The notes under the pieces are model-generated. The model saw nothing but the letters and a program-made list of their open reading frames with translations. It was not told where the DNA came from and made no database searches. The translations under genes were made by a program, and so were the position numbers. Source: Limnohabitans sp. WS1 (GTDB taxonomy: Bacteria; Pseudomonadota; Gammaproteobacteria; Burkholderiales; Burkholderiaceae_C). From it: DNA of 64,000 nt. This document shows positions 44,266 to 53,011 of this stretch, in pieces (position 1 is the stretch's first letter; each line of letters begins with the position of its first letter). The DNA lies in assembly GCF_003063265.1 (NCBI RefSeq), contig NZ_NERU01000014.1:1-64000 (forward strand), given 5' to 3'.

Positions 44266-45951
44266 ATGGCTGGTATGCAACGATTTTTAACTTTTCGCCA
44301 GTGGCCACGCCTGACGGACTCGCTGGCCCGAACCGAGGTCTTGGCCGGTCTGACGGTGGCATTGGTCATGATCCCTCAGGCTGTGGCTTATGCGGGCCTG
44401 GCCGGCATGCCCTTGGTCACTGGCCTCTACACCTGCTTGATTCCCGCTTTGCTGGCGGTGCTCTTTGGCAGCGCCAACAGGCTGTCCGTGGGGCCTGCGG
44501 CCTTGACCTGTGTGTTGATTGGCGCCTCGCTCACAGGCATGGCCGAACCTGGCTCGCCAGAATGGGTGGCGCTGGCCGTGTGGCTTGCCCTGCTTTCAGG
44601 GGCCATTCAACTTCTGCTGGGTCTGGGGCACTACGGCTGGCTCATCAACCTGGTCAGTGCCCCGGTCATGACAGGCTTCACACAGGCGGCCTCATTGCTG
44701 ATCATGGCCTCACAAGTGCCTGGCTTGCTGGGCGTGAAAGCCTGGAGCTGGGACATCCAAACCTGGCCCATTTGGTTGCTCAGTTGGCCTGCGCTGTTCG
44801 GGCTCGGCAGCTTGGTGGTGCTGTTGCTGCTGCGACGATTCAAACCCCGCTGGCCGGGCATCATGATCGTCATGGGCCTGGCCTCGGCCATCGCCTATGC
44901 CACCGATTATCAAAACCATGGCGCAGTGGTCGGCCTGCTGCCCTCAGGCTTGCCCGATTTTTATTGGCCGCAATGGCCGGGCCTGGACATGCTCAACCAG
45001 CTGTGGGTGCCCGCCTTGGTGATTGCGCTGGTCAGCTTTCTGGAAACCGCCTCCAGCGCCCGAATCGAGTGCCGCCGCGACGGTAAACGCTGGGACGACA
45101 GCACCGAACTGTTCAGCCAAGGTTTGGCCAAAATCGCCTCGGCTTTTTCGGGCAGCTTTGCCACCAGCACATCTTTTTCACGCTCGGCCCTCATGCTTTA
45201 TGCCGGGGCCCGTTCGGGTTGGGCGGTGGTCGCCTCGGTCGGCTTTGTGCTGCTGGCTTTGCTCATCCTCATGCCCGCGCTGCAATACGTGCCGCGCTCG
45301 GTCATGTCAGCGGCTGTGATCGTGGCCGTGCTCAATTTGTTTCAACCCCGCCAGTTTTTGAACCTTTGGCGCGTAGGCCGCATCGAGACCATGACGGCTG
45401 GCATCACCTTTGCCATGACCTTGTTGACCGCGCCACGCATCTATTGGGGCGTGATGACGGGGGTGTTGGTGGGCCTGAGCCACTTTTTGCACACCCGTCT
45501 GCACCCGCGCATCATCGAGGTGGGCTTGCACCCCGACGGCAGCCTGCGCGACCGACATCTGTGGAAATTGCCCCCCTTGGCTCCTCAGCTGTACGCACTG
45601 CGCATGGACGCGGAGCTTGACTTTGCTGCGGCCAGTGATTTTGACCGGGCCATCACCGACCACTTGGCACGCCACCCCGATGTGATGCATGTTTGCTTGT
45701 TTGCCCAGCCCATCAACCGCATGGATGTGACGGGCGTGGACACCTTTGGGCAGCTGCAGCGCCAACTGGCCAGCAGGGGCATCACACTGCACATCAGCGG
45801 TATCAAACTCCCAGTGGAAACCACCTTACGCCGAGCGGGTGAGCTGAAGGAAAGCCCTTACATCAAGCTTTACCGCACCGACGCAGAGACCCTTCAATCA
45901 CTGGCCCAACTGACGCCTTTGCCCAACGACATTGGGGCAGCAGCCATTTGA
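44266..45951 (+). CDS. SulP family inorganic anion transporter
   Basis: 561-residue membrane transporter. About ten to twelve helices (from residue 30, with VALVMIPQAVAYAGLAG, the sulfate transporter signature) are followed by a cytoplasmic STAS domain (about 440-550). Family members carry sulfate, bicarbonate or other anions. The ATG at 44266 is chosen; 44275 is also possible. Starts 23 bases after the sulfatase stop, which fits co-transcription and sulfate as a substrate. Confidence 0.92.
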   Translation: MAGMQRFLTFRQWPRLTDSLARTEVLAGLTVALVMIPQAVAYAGLAGMPLVTGLYTCLIPALLAVLFGSANRLSVGPAALTCVLIGASLTGMAEPGSPEWVALAVWLALLSGAIQLLLGLGHYGWLINLVSAPVMTGFTQAASLLIMASQVPGLLGVKAWSWDIQTWPIWLLSWPALFGLGSLVVLLLLRRFKPRWPGIMIVMGLASAIAYATDYQNHGAVVGLLPSGLPDFYWPQWPGLDMLNQLWVPALVIALVSFLETASSARIECRRDGKRWDDSTELFSQGLAKIASAFSGSFATSTSFSRSALMLYAGARSGWAVVASVGFVLLALLILMPALQYVPRSVMSAAVIVAVLNLFQPRQFLNLWRVGRIETMTAGITFAMTLLTAPRIYWGVMTGVLVGLSHFLHTRLHPRIIEVGLHPDGSLRDRHLWKLPPLAPQLYALRMDAELDFAAASDFDRAITDHLARHPDVMHVCLFAQPINRMDVTGVDTFGQLQRQLASRGITLHISGIKLPVETTLRRAGELKESPYIKLYRTDAETLQSLAQLTPLPNDIGAAAI

Positions 45952-45960
45952 GTCTCGCCA

Positions 45961-46716
45961 TCAGCGGGCCACCCACAAAGGCAAGGCGTGGATGTTTTGG
46001 GCTTTGCCCATCTTGGGTTGCAATGACTCTCGCTCTGAATCCGCAGAGGCTGAGCCCAAAACCGATACATTGAAAAACTTGAGGTAAGTGGTTTTTTGAG
46101 GCCACTCACGGCCCACGAACACCTCCATTTGATCGGGCAATCGCCAAACTGCGTGGTAGGGACCACTTTCTTCGCGCCCTGTCACACGCTGCGGACGTCC
46201 AAAACGGCTCTCAATGCGTGTCATCAACTCGCCCACATGCGCATTGTCCGAAAAAGTGGTGAACACATATTCCACCCTCGCCAGCTTTTGCCCATCTCGG
46301 GCGTAACTGAACTTCAGCTGAAGCAAGCCAGGCATCAAATTGGAGGCCTCATAAATGTCCTCACTGAAAGCCTCATCCTCGCGTTGAACCGCCAAGCCTT
46401 CCCTGCGGATGGCCTGGCGCATGTCCTCGCGCGTGGCCGTGCTCAATCGAACTCCGAACATTTGCAAAGACCCCTCACCCAAGCGAGTGGCTTCGGGCGC
46501 GGGTGCCGTGTTCAAGGGCGCTGGCGTCGAAGCCGCAATGCTGGACCGAGCAGCGGGCGCGGAACTGGGGGGCACCGCCGTGGTACCACGCCATCCCGTT
46601 TGTGCTGACACCTGCACAGTCAAAGCCAAACTACAACCCCAAAAAACCTTGGGCGTGGCACGCAACAGTCGAAAAACCACGGGCCTGTTCAAAAATGAGC
46701 GAGTCGCTGAGCACAT
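45961..46716 (-). CDS. Hypothetical exported protein
   Basis: 251 residues, no family recognised. Start MCSATRSFLNR, then a hydrophobic stretch ending in VSAQTGW, so a signal peptide with an Ala-x-Ala cleavage site is likely. A Pro/Ala/Ser-rich linker follows (about residues 45-75) and then a globular part with LMTRIESRFGRPQRVTG. The upstream in-frame ATG at 46791 would add 25 residues and is not needed. Converges with the SulP gene by nine bases. Confidence 0.6.
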   Translation of the reverse strand: MCSATRSFLNRPVVFRLLRATPKVFWGCSLALTVQVSAQTGWRGTTAVPPSSAPAARSSIAASTPAPLNTAPAPEATRLGEGSLQMFGVRLSTATREDMRQAIRREGLAVQREDEAFSEDIYEASNLMPGLLQLKFSYARDGQKLARVEYVFTTFSDNAHVGELMTRIESRFGRPQRVTGREESGPYHAVWRLPDQMEVFVGREWPQKTTYLKFFNVSVLGSASADSERESLQPKMGKAQNIHALPLWVAR

Positions 46717-46816
46717 GTAAGTCCTGCCATGAAGGTTGAAAACGGACTTGAAGTGTACCCATGCAATCGACAAATGAAAACCAAAGATCACAAATAAACC
46801 ATTTCAAAGCCTTGTA

Positions 46817-47773
46817 TCAGGCCAGCGCTTTCTCGAACTCCGACAAACGCTTGTAAATAGAGCGCAGCTCGGTGATGTCAGTCCAGCGTTCGATCAGGTA
46901 AGAGAAGGCGTCATTGACCTTGCCAAAGGCATTGCTCACTTGCTGGATCACCCCCAAGGTGATCAAACCCGTGAACAGCGATGGCCCCATGAGCAAGAAC
47001 GGAAAAATCACCATCATCTGGCCGTAAAAATTGCTCCATAAATGAAAGTAGGCGTAATGGTTGAACAGCCGGAAATTGTTCAGCCGCACCCCCATGAACA
47101 ACTCCAGCACCGTGGGCAAATGCATGCGGCTGCGCTCGTCTTCGGCAAACACCAGGTCCTTGCGCAGCGCAGCCTCGGTCCTCTGGTTGTTGTACTCCAG
47201 CCCCGGCAGACGAATGCCCACAAACCACGAAATGACTGTGCCGCCCAGCGCCGTGGCCAACGCCACCCAAAACAGCGAACCCTCAAACTGAAGCCACGCA
47301 ATCGCCATGCCCGCGGACAAAGCCCACAAAATCGGAATGAACGACACCAGCGTGAGCAGCGCACGCACCAAGCCCAGGCCTAAGTTTTCGGTCTGTCGGG
47401 CAAAGCGCATGCAGTCCTCCTGAATGCGCTGCGATGCGCCCTCCACCGTCGCGTCGGTACGTTGCCAGCGAGGCAGGTATGCCTCGGTCAACGCCTGACG
47501 CCAACGAAAAGCGAAGTGAGAAGCCAGATACGTCTCCAAGCTGCGCAGCAACATGAACGGAAAGGCAATCCACGCAAACTGCCACATGAATCCCCAGAAC
47601 TTCTCCAGACCACCGGCTTGTTCTGGCTTTTGCAACAGGTCATAAAACTCGCCATACCAAGCGTTCAGCTTGACGGTTTGCTGCACGGTGATGAACACCA
47701 GCGCCACCAAGACCAGCAAACCACCCCAGGCCCACAAGGCCCAGCGGCGTGAGAGAAAAAAACTGCGGAACAT
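46817..47773 (-). CDS. SbmA/BacA-like inner membrane transporter
   Basis: 318-residue membrane protein that resembles SbmA/BacA (peptide antibiotic uptake). Conserved segments include NAWYGEFYDLLQ, the helix-rich middle and LPGLEYNNQRTEAALRKDL, which matches the SbmA core. It is somewhat shorter than E. coli SbmA and lacks an ATP-binding domain. Its gene is coupled to the cupin gene upstream (12 bases). Substrate unknown. Confidence 0.8.
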   Translation of the reverse strand: MFRSFFLSRRWALWAWGGLLVLVALVFITVQQTVKLNAWYGEFYDLLQKPEQAGGLEKFWGFMWQFAWIAFPFMLLRSLETYLASHFAFRWRQALTEAYLPRWQRTDATVEGASQRIQEDCMRFARQTENLGLGLVRALLTLVSFIPILWALSAGMAIAWLQFEGSLFWVALATALGGTVISWFVGIRLPGLEYNNQRTEAALRKDLVFAEDERSRMHLPTVLELFMGVRLNNFRLFNHYAYFHLWSNFYGQMMVIFPFLLMGPSLFTGLITLGVIQQVSNAFGKVNDAFSYLIERWTDITELRSIYKRLSEFEKALA

Positions 47774-47785
47774 GGGCGCTTTCGT

Positions 47786-48175
47786 TCAGGGGTTGACGCT
47801 GTCGACCGTCTCGGTCTTGAAGTCGGCGGGCAGCACCACTTCGAGCAATTCCAGATCTTCACTGTGCCCGAGTTCGCGATGCCGGATACCCGGCGGTTGG
47901 TGCACACACGAACCCGCTTCCAGCCGAACGGCACCCTGCCCTTCGTATTCAAACTCGATCCAGCCCTTGAGCACATAGACCAGCTGAAACTCGGTGACAT
48001 GCAAGTGCGGTTGGCTGGAAAACTCATGCTCCCCTGCGGCACGGATCACACTGGCCGTGACTCGCCCCTGTGTGGCCTGGTTGAGCCCCAAATCACGGTA
48101 CTCAAAAAACGAGCGCAAACCGCGCTCGAACTGCGCATCTTTGGCGTGTGTCACCACAAAACCTTGCGTTGTCAT
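47786..48175 (-). CDS. Cupin domain protein
   Basis: 129 residues with a single cupin barrel: HLHVTEFQLVYVLKG and GSCVHQPPGIRHRE carry the metal-binding histidines. The function could be sensing or small-molecule metabolism. AGGAG before the ATG. It precedes the SbmA-like gene in an apparent operon. Confidence 0.85.
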   Translation of the reverse strand: MTTQGFVVTHAKDAQFERGLRSFFEYRDLGLNQATQGRVTASVIRAAGEHEFSSQPHLHVTEFQLVYVLKGWIEFEYEGQGAVRLEAGSCVHQPPGIRHRELGHSEDLELLEVVLPADFKTETVDSVNP

Positions 48176-48276
48176 GGGTCTCTCCTATGAACTTGGTTGA
48201 ATTGATTTGAACAACCCTGTGCATCCTAAGGCCAAGTGACCCATGGATCACGACCTGGGCAAGTTCTGTTTTTGTC

Positions 48277-48298
48277 ACCCCGGGCGAAGACCCGGGGT
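48277..48298. repeat. Perfect inverted repeat in the intergenic region before the cupin gene
   Basis: ACCCCGGG and CCCGGGGT pair perfectly around CGAAGA. A second near-palindrome, GTGACCCATGGATCAC, lies at 48236-48251. The intergenic stretch 48176-48359 has no gene. Confidence 0.6.
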
Positions 48299-48359
48299 CC
48301 ATCACCCTTTCAGGCATGGCATCGCGTGCTGAGAAACATATTCTCAGATCACCTGACCC

Positions 48360-48815
48360 TTACGAATTCAAGCTCAAGTGGTAGGCGTGGTACTTTTGAT
48401 CACGCGCCCAGCCCATGGACTCGTACAAGGCCTGTGCTGGCAAATTTTGCACATCCGTGTTCAAGGACAAGCGCACAGCGCCCAGTTGGCGCGCATGCTC
48501 GGCAGCAGCTGTCAACAAAGCTTCGCCCACGCCCAAGCGCCTGGCCGCAGGTGACACGAACAAATCGTTGAGCACAAACACCCGCGCCATCGACACGGAA
48601 GAAAAGCTCGGGTACAGCTGCGCAAAGCCCACAGCTTGCCCTTGTGATTCGGCCAACAGCACAACCGATTGCCCATGCTCAAAGCGCGCCTGCAAAAAAT
48701 GCCGTGCAGCCACGCCATCGCTGGCCTGTCCATAAAACTGGCGATAGCCATCAAACAGGGTGACCACGGCATCGAGGTCGGCCAACACCGCTTGACGGAT
48801 GGTGATTGAACTCAT
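48360..48815 (-). CDS. GNAT family acetyltransferase
   Basis: 151 residues; the acetyl-CoA loop is in LFVSPAARRLGVGEALL and the tail ALYESMGWARDQKYH is typical. Complete N-terminus. Its ATG overlaps the stop of the flavin-binding protein gene (ATGA at 48812-48815), so they are co-translated. Substrate unknown. Confidence 0.88.
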   Translation of the reverse strand: MSSITIRQAVLADLDAVVTLFDGYRQFYGQASDGVAARHFLQARFEHGQSVVLLAESQGQAVGFAQLYPSFSSVSMARVFVLNDLFVSPAARRLGVGEALLTAAAEHARQLGAVRLSLNTDVQNLPAQALYESMGWARDQKYHAYHLSLNS

Positions 48816-49300
48816 GGTTTGTCCTTTACTACAGCTTGGACCTTGTAGGCTCGCATGCCCGAGGCCACTTGCGAAGCCTCGGTGGTGTCATGCGGGTAAA
48901 AGCGATAACTGGGTGCCAAGATAGCGGTGACGGACTGCACATGAACCACCAACACGCTTTGGATGGTGAAGCGCTGGCCCACCATGGCCAGCAGTGGTTT
49001 GGCCCAGGTTGCAAATTCGGCATCCCCTGCACGCACCTCGCGCGCAGTACCCACCAGCTTGAAGCCCTTTTGCACAAACACATCGACAAAACTCAAACAC
49101 ACCTGCGGGTGCTGCGCAATGTTGCGCGCGCTCATGGGCGAAGCGATGTGCGCCACCACCACATGCTGCTCGTCGGCAATGGCCCAGACCTCTTTGGGCG
49201 AGACGTTGGGCTGACCCTCGGCGTCCACCGTGGCCAGCCAACACAGCACGCTGCGGCAGGCAGCCTCGCGAATGGGTTCGGTCAAAAGGGTCATGGGCAT
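48812..49300 (-). CDS. Pyridoxamine 5'-phosphate oxidase-like FMN-binding protein
   Basis: 162 residues with a split-barrel flavin fold: RSVLCWLATVDAEGQPNVSPKEVW and the ARNIAQHPQVCLSF segment. Family proteins bind FMN or F420 and may act in detoxification. Two ATGs (49300 and 49294) are possible. Coupled to the downstream acetyltransferase gene. Confidence 0.85.
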   Translation of the reverse strand: MPMTLLTEPIREAACRSVLCWLATVDAEGQPNVSPKEVWAIADEQHVVVAHIASPMSARNIAQHPQVCLSFVDVFVQKGFKLVGTAREVRAGDAEFATWAKPLLAMVGQRFTIQSVLVVHVQSVTAILAPSYRFYPHDTTEASQVASGMRAYKVQAVVKDKP

Positions 49301-49441
49301 TCTCGAGGGTAAATAAAGCTCAGCGGCTATCGAAAAGGGTCGGATTTCATCGTATTACCTGATGTAATTATGTTTTAAAAAGTTTTCATTTTTGGAAATG
49401 AAACAGATTACCAATGGAGCTCATCGTTCTTTTTTTGCTGC

Positions 49442-49469
49442 TTGACTTCAATATTGACGTTACTACAAT
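49442..49469 (+). promoter_or_regulatory. Promoter of the BrnT/BrnA pair
   Basis: TTGACT (49442-49447), a 16-base spacer, TACAAT (49464-49469). The transcript would start only a few bases before the ATG at 49481. Confidence 0.6.
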
Positions 49470-49480
49470 AAAAAACCGCC

Positions 49481-49777
49481 ATGCACCTAATTTAGGACCC
49501 AGAAAAACGGCAAAACAATTTGGCCAAGCACGGTTTGGACTTCATTGACGCCGTTGCAGTACTGGACAGTCCGTATCGCCTAGACGTGCAGAGCGTGCGA
49601 AACCAAGAGCTGAGAAGCCAATCATTTGCCTACGTGTTTGATGTGCTGGCGGTCTTGTCTGTGGTGCATATCTCGCGTGAAAACCAGATGAGGATCATCA
49701 GCTTTAGACCCGCGAGTGAACTAGAAAGGACCGCTTACCATGACTGGCTTGAATACAACTTCGATGACGCTCGCTGA
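49481..49777 (+). pseudogene. brnT: BrnT-type toxin gene with an amber codon near its start
   Basis: The intact frame would be 98 residues: MHLI, then TAG at 49493-49495, then DPEKRQNNLAKHGLDFIDAV and on to RENQMRIISFRPASELER and a normal tail. BrnT proteins usually begin with a short strand, an aromatic residue and DPEKR, so the amber replaces the aromatic codon (TGG is one base away). Downstream the frame is undamaged. A restart at TTG 49520 would lose the first strand and lacks a ribosome site. BrnT is an RNase whose activity BrnA blocks. Inference: disabled toxin, or a product made only by read-through. Confidence 0.82.
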
Positions 49778-50078
49778 ATTGCGTGAGGCCTCTGTGACGG
49801 GCAAAAGCAAGACGCAAAAAAAACGAGTCCAGACCGCTACACCCTATGTATGGGATGGTGAAGATGAAGATGATCGACCGCTGACGCACGAAGAAATGCA
49901 GGTGGGCATCGAGGCTTACCGGCGTCAACGCGGACGACCCACAGGCAGCGACAAGGAGTCCACCACCATACGGTTTGACCGTGACGTGCTGGCCGCCTTT
50001 CGCGCAGGCGGCCCAGGATGGCAAACTCGCATGAACGCTGCGCTGCGCGACTGGCTCAAGATGCACACAGTTGCATGA
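49740..50078 (+). CDS. brnA: BrnA-type antitoxin
   Basis: 112 residues. The C-terminal part with TTIRFDRDVLAAFRAGGPGW and MNAALRDWL is the BrnA ribbon-helix-helix and its extension, which binds DNA and neutralises BrnT. It overlaps the toxin frame by 38 bases, the expected order toxin then antitoxin. AAAGGA before the ATG. Appears intact, in contrast to the toxin. Confidence 0.88.
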   Translation: MTGLNTTSMTLAELREASVTGKSKTQKKRVQTATPYVWDGEDEDDRPLTHEEMQVGIEAYRRQRGRPTGSDKESTTIRFDRDVLAAFRAGGPGWQTRMNAALRDWLKMHTVA

Positions 50079-50093
50079 CGCGCTCTTTGGGCA

Positions 50094-51188
50094 TTAAGCT
50101 TCTTTCAGCCTCAAGAAAACAGCCATGCGGTGCAGCTCATCGTCCAGGGCCACAGCAAAGGCCTTGCACTTGGGGGCTGCGTTCACGAAGCCCAGGTCAG
50201 GCGTCAGCTCACCGGACTTGGCACTGACGTTGGCCCACCCAATGACCTGATCGCGCCAAAGCAAAGGCATGGCGTAGTGACCACGCACCCGCTTGGCAGC
50301 AGGGGTGTAGGCCTCAAAGCGGTAGGCCCAGCCCCACAGCTGCTCAAAGCGGCGGCGGTCCCAAACCACCGGGTCAAAAGGTGCCAGCAATCGCACTTGA
50401 TCCTCCTCACCGTGGCGGCGCGATGAAGGGTTTTCGCCTTCGGGCCAAAACCAGGTCGTGCCGTCCACAATTTGACTGGGCAAACGCAGGCGCGCTCTTT
50501 CAAGCATGGCTTGGCGATGCTGTCGCCACTGCGGAACACCACCCGCCAGCAGGCTGACGAGCTGCCCCAGACTGGCTGCAGGCAAAGGGGCGTACTTGGC
50601 CACGATCACATCGACCAGCCGGTCCATGATGGCCTCGGGGTCGAGCCCACTCGGTTCATGCGCGCGAACAGCGTACAGGCGCTGACCGCCCTCGCGCCGC
50701 ACCACGCGCAACAGACCCCGGTAGTGCATGCCATCGAGCAGTTGGGTGCTGGCCTTGCTGTTGCCGCCGAACCAGTTGACCACGCGCCCATGGTCAAAGT
50801 GGGCATCCACCTGTGCGGGTCTGACAACGCCCGCCTCGCGCACAAACGCCAACACCTCGTGCGCTTGCTTCATGCGAGCGACGGACCACACGATTCGGGT
50901 CGTCCGTGGGTGCATCAGGTGGTGCACATCACGCCGCACAAAACCGTAGTTGACGAAAAAATCTTCCTCGATGGGCAGTTTGGGGTAATGCGCCTCAAGA
51001 TCCCCGACCCGGTAGCCCGCCACGCGGTGGCGCAGCGTCAGGTCTTGCGCGCGGGCAGGCGCACGCAAGGGGTCAGCCTGCACAAAACCCAGGCGTTGCA
51101 ATGTCGTGGTCAAGGTTGTGGGCGCGAACAGGCTGCGCCCGACTGCATAGCGGCGAAGCTGATCCAAATTCAAAACGGGGCTAGCCAT
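50094..51188 (-). CDS. YcaQ-like winged-helix DNA glycosylase family protein
   Basis: 364 residues. LDQLRRYAVGRSLFAP is the N-terminal winged-helix part and LAPFDPVVWDRRRFEQLWGW with RFEAYTPAAKRVRGHYAMPL is the conserved C-terminal block of the YcaQ/HTH_42 family, whose E. coli member unhooks interstrand DNA crosslinks. The ATG at 51188 gives a normal N-terminus; the longer frame upstream is not supported. Confidence 0.88.
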   Translation of the reverse strand: MASPVLNLDQLRRYAVGRSLFAPTTLTTTLQRLGFVQADPLRAPARAQDLTLRHRVAGYRVGDLEAHYPKLPIEEDFFVNYGFVRRDVHHLMHPRTTRIVWSVARMKQAHEVLAFVREAGVVRPAQVDAHFDHGRVVNWFGGNSKASTQLLDGMHYRGLLRVVRREGGQRLYAVRAHEPSGLDPEAIMDRLVDVIVAKYAPLPAASLGQLVSLLAGGVPQWRQHRQAMLERARLRLPSQIVDGTTWFWPEGENPSSRRHGEEDQVRLLAPFDPVVWDRRRFEQLWGWAYRFEAYTPAAKRVRGHYAMPLLWRDQVIGWANVSAKSGELTPDLGFVNAAPKCKAFAVALDDELHRMAVFLRLKEA

Positions 51189-51240
51189 GGCCGCATCATG
51201 CCGCAGACGTACCGTATCCGCAGACGTACCGCATGGACTG

Positions 51241-51453
51241 TTATTTCTTGGCCGCCACCCAATAAGCCACGATGGCATTGGCGTGCCCGTGGCCCATGCC
51301 GTGCTCGGTCTTGAGCCAGGTGACCATTTCCATGTGTTTCATGCCCTCGCACGATGGGAGCAAGTCCAGCCAATGCGCGATCGGCTGACCGTACTTTTTC
51401 TCAATGGACGGGAAGTACGAAGCGGGGCCTTTGGGTTTTTCGGGGGTGGTCAT
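51241..51453 (-). CDS. DUF4287 domain protein
   Basis: 70 residues matching DUF4287: KPKGPASYFPSIEKKYGQPI, then the segment MVTWLKTEHGMGHGHANAIV. Function unknown. The GTG upstream is in frame, but the ATG at 51453 fits the family start. Confidence 0.85.
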   Translation of the reverse strand: MTTPEKPKGPASYFPSIEKKYGQPIAHWLDLLPSCEGMKHMEMVTWLKTEHGMGHGHANAIVAYWVAAKK

Positions 51454-51603
51454 AGGGCGGGTGTCCTCGTTCACTTGTGTGCAGCAGCGATTGTCGCCAA
51501 TCCATCCGACTTCAGCGCCATCTGAGCCGCTTGCTGGAATCGGTTGCTGGCTTTCATCGCATCTGAACTTTCAGGCTTGATCTTTTGCCAAGGCTAGATC
51601 CAG

Positions 51604-51849
51604 CTACATGTGGACTTTGGACTGGTATCTGTTGGCGGTCAAAACGGCCATCGGATCCACCCCAAAAGGCTCAAAACCCAGACTTTGATCAAGCTGCTCT
51701 GCCGGGGCATTGCCTTGCGTCACTTCCAGTTGAAGCACGCGAAGACCTTGACGCGTCATGCCATGCTCAACAGCTGCACGCATCAGTTTGCGGGCCAGGC
51801 CTTGGCGTTTGTGGCGGTGAGTGGGCTTATGTGCATGGTGGTGTGCGAC
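51604..51849 (-). pseudogene. GNAT acetyltransferase C-terminal fragment
   Basis: The frame from about 51849 to a TAG at 51604 translates as HRHKRQGLARKLMRAAVEHG, then LRVLQLEVTQGNAPAEQ and QSLGFEPFGVDPMAV, a typical acetyl-CoA binding half of a GNAT enzyme, about 80 residues, without the N-terminal half. It overlaps the 3' end of the next intact GNAT gene in another phase. Not expressed as a whole protein as far as can be seen; best read as debris of a second acetyltransferase joined by deletion. Confidence 0.7.
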
Positions 51850-52351
51850 CGATCAAGACAAGATTTTCATGGCGCTGGTCACCCAGCACAAAATCTGTCG
51901 TTCCCTGCTTTGTAAAGCCTTGGCGCATGTAAAAACCGATGGCTTGTGCATTGTGGGCATTGACCGTCAACCAAAGCGGCATGCCTGCCAGATCGAAGGC
52001 CCATTTTTCGGCCACAGTCAAAAGCTGCCGCCCCACACCTTGGCCCACAAAATGCGCTTGCACATAAAGTGTCTGAAGCTCCGCCAACGTCGATGCACGG
52101 GTCGGACACGGAACGCCCATGTGGAGCACCGCAAAACCGATGAGGTGGGCCCCTCGCTCGGCCACCCAGATGTGGGCCCAAACATCGTTTTGGATGGCCA
52201 GGTACTTGTCCGGGGTGAATTCGGACCTCGTGTAGTCGGCTATTTCGGCAGAAATGCCCTCTGTGGCATAGGTGTGAAGCCAAACCTGCGTGGCCAAGAC
52301 GGCGATGCGGGCAGCATCTTCATGCTGGGCGCTGCGGATGACCGTTTGCAT
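51827..52351 (-). CDS. GNAT family acetyltransferase
   Basis: 174 residues from the ATG at 52351, which gives MQTVIRSAQHEDAARI; longer starts (52390, 52393, 52405) would overlap the isochorismatase gene. Acetyl-CoA motif TLYVQAHFVGQGVGRQLL, then NAQAIGFYMRQGF. The last residues, TPPCT, run into the neighbouring fragment and may not be native. Substrate unknown. Confidence 0.82.
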   Translation of the reverse strand: MQTVIRSAQHEDAARIAVLATQVWLHTYATEGISAEIADYTRSEFTPDKYLAIQNDVWAHIWVAERGAHLIGFAVLHMGVPCPTRASTLAELQTLYVQAHFVGQGVGRQLLTVAEKWAFDLAGMPLWLTVNAHNAQAIGFYMRQGFTKQGTTDFVLGDQRHENLVLIGRTPPCT

Positions 52352-52355
52352 TGGA

Positions 52356-52961
52356 TCAAGCCAAGCAGCGGTCTGAGGGCTTGTTGGCATCATGCTGTGA
52401 TCCATCCTCAAACCGAACCGCATCGTGCGCAATCGCCGTGACCCTGGGGCCGAAGCTGGAGATGTGGGTCAGCGTGGCGTTGTGGTGCGCAATGACCTGC
52501 TGCGGACTGATGGCCGCATTGCCTGCCGAGGTGTGCGCATCGGACACCAACACCACCGGATAGCCCAGCGCCAAGGCCTTGCGCGTGGTGGTGTCCACAC
52601 AAAACTCGGTGTGCATGCCGCACACCACCAAGTCCTTAATGCCCAGCGCTTGCAAAGCCTCATGCAAGTCTGTGCGTAAGAAAGCGTCAGGCGTGGTTTT
52701 GCGAATGCGCCGATCACCGGCCTGCACCTTCAAGCCTGTCGCCAATTGCCACTCACGGCTGTCGTGCTCCAGATCGCCTGCACTCGACTCGTGCTGAACG
52801 AAAAACACCGGAAGGCCCGCAGCGCGAGCCCGCTGCGTGACGGCGTTGATGCGCTCAATGGTGCCGGGACAATCGTGCGCTGCATCAGGGCCTTCGCACA
52901 GGCCTTGTTGGACATCAATGACCAGGATGGCGGTGTGAGCGGTTAAATTTTGGGGGTGCAT
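52356..52961 (-). CDS. Isochorismatase-like cysteine hydrolase
   Basis: 201 residues. The catalytic triad is read from VIDVQQG (Asp), KTTPDAF (Lys) and HTEFCVDTT (Cys). This family includes nicotinamidases and amidohydrolases. The TTG at 52967 is in frame, but the ATG at 52961 gives the normal start. Lies four bases before the GNAT gene on the same strand. Confidence 0.88.
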   Translation of the reverse strand: MHPQNLTAHTAILVIDVQQGLCEGPDAAHDCPGTIERINAVTQRARAAGLPVFFVQHESSAGDLEHDSREWQLATGLKVQAGDRRIRKTTPDAFLRTDLHEALQALGIKDLVVCGMHTEFCVDTTTRKALALGYPVVLVSDAHTSAGNAAISPQQVIAHHNATLTHISSFGPRVTAIAHDAVRFEDGSQHDANKPSDRCLA

Positions 52962-53011
52962 TTTCAATTTCCATAGATGCAGACAGTACTTTCAACTTGA
53001 TCCCTATTGCC

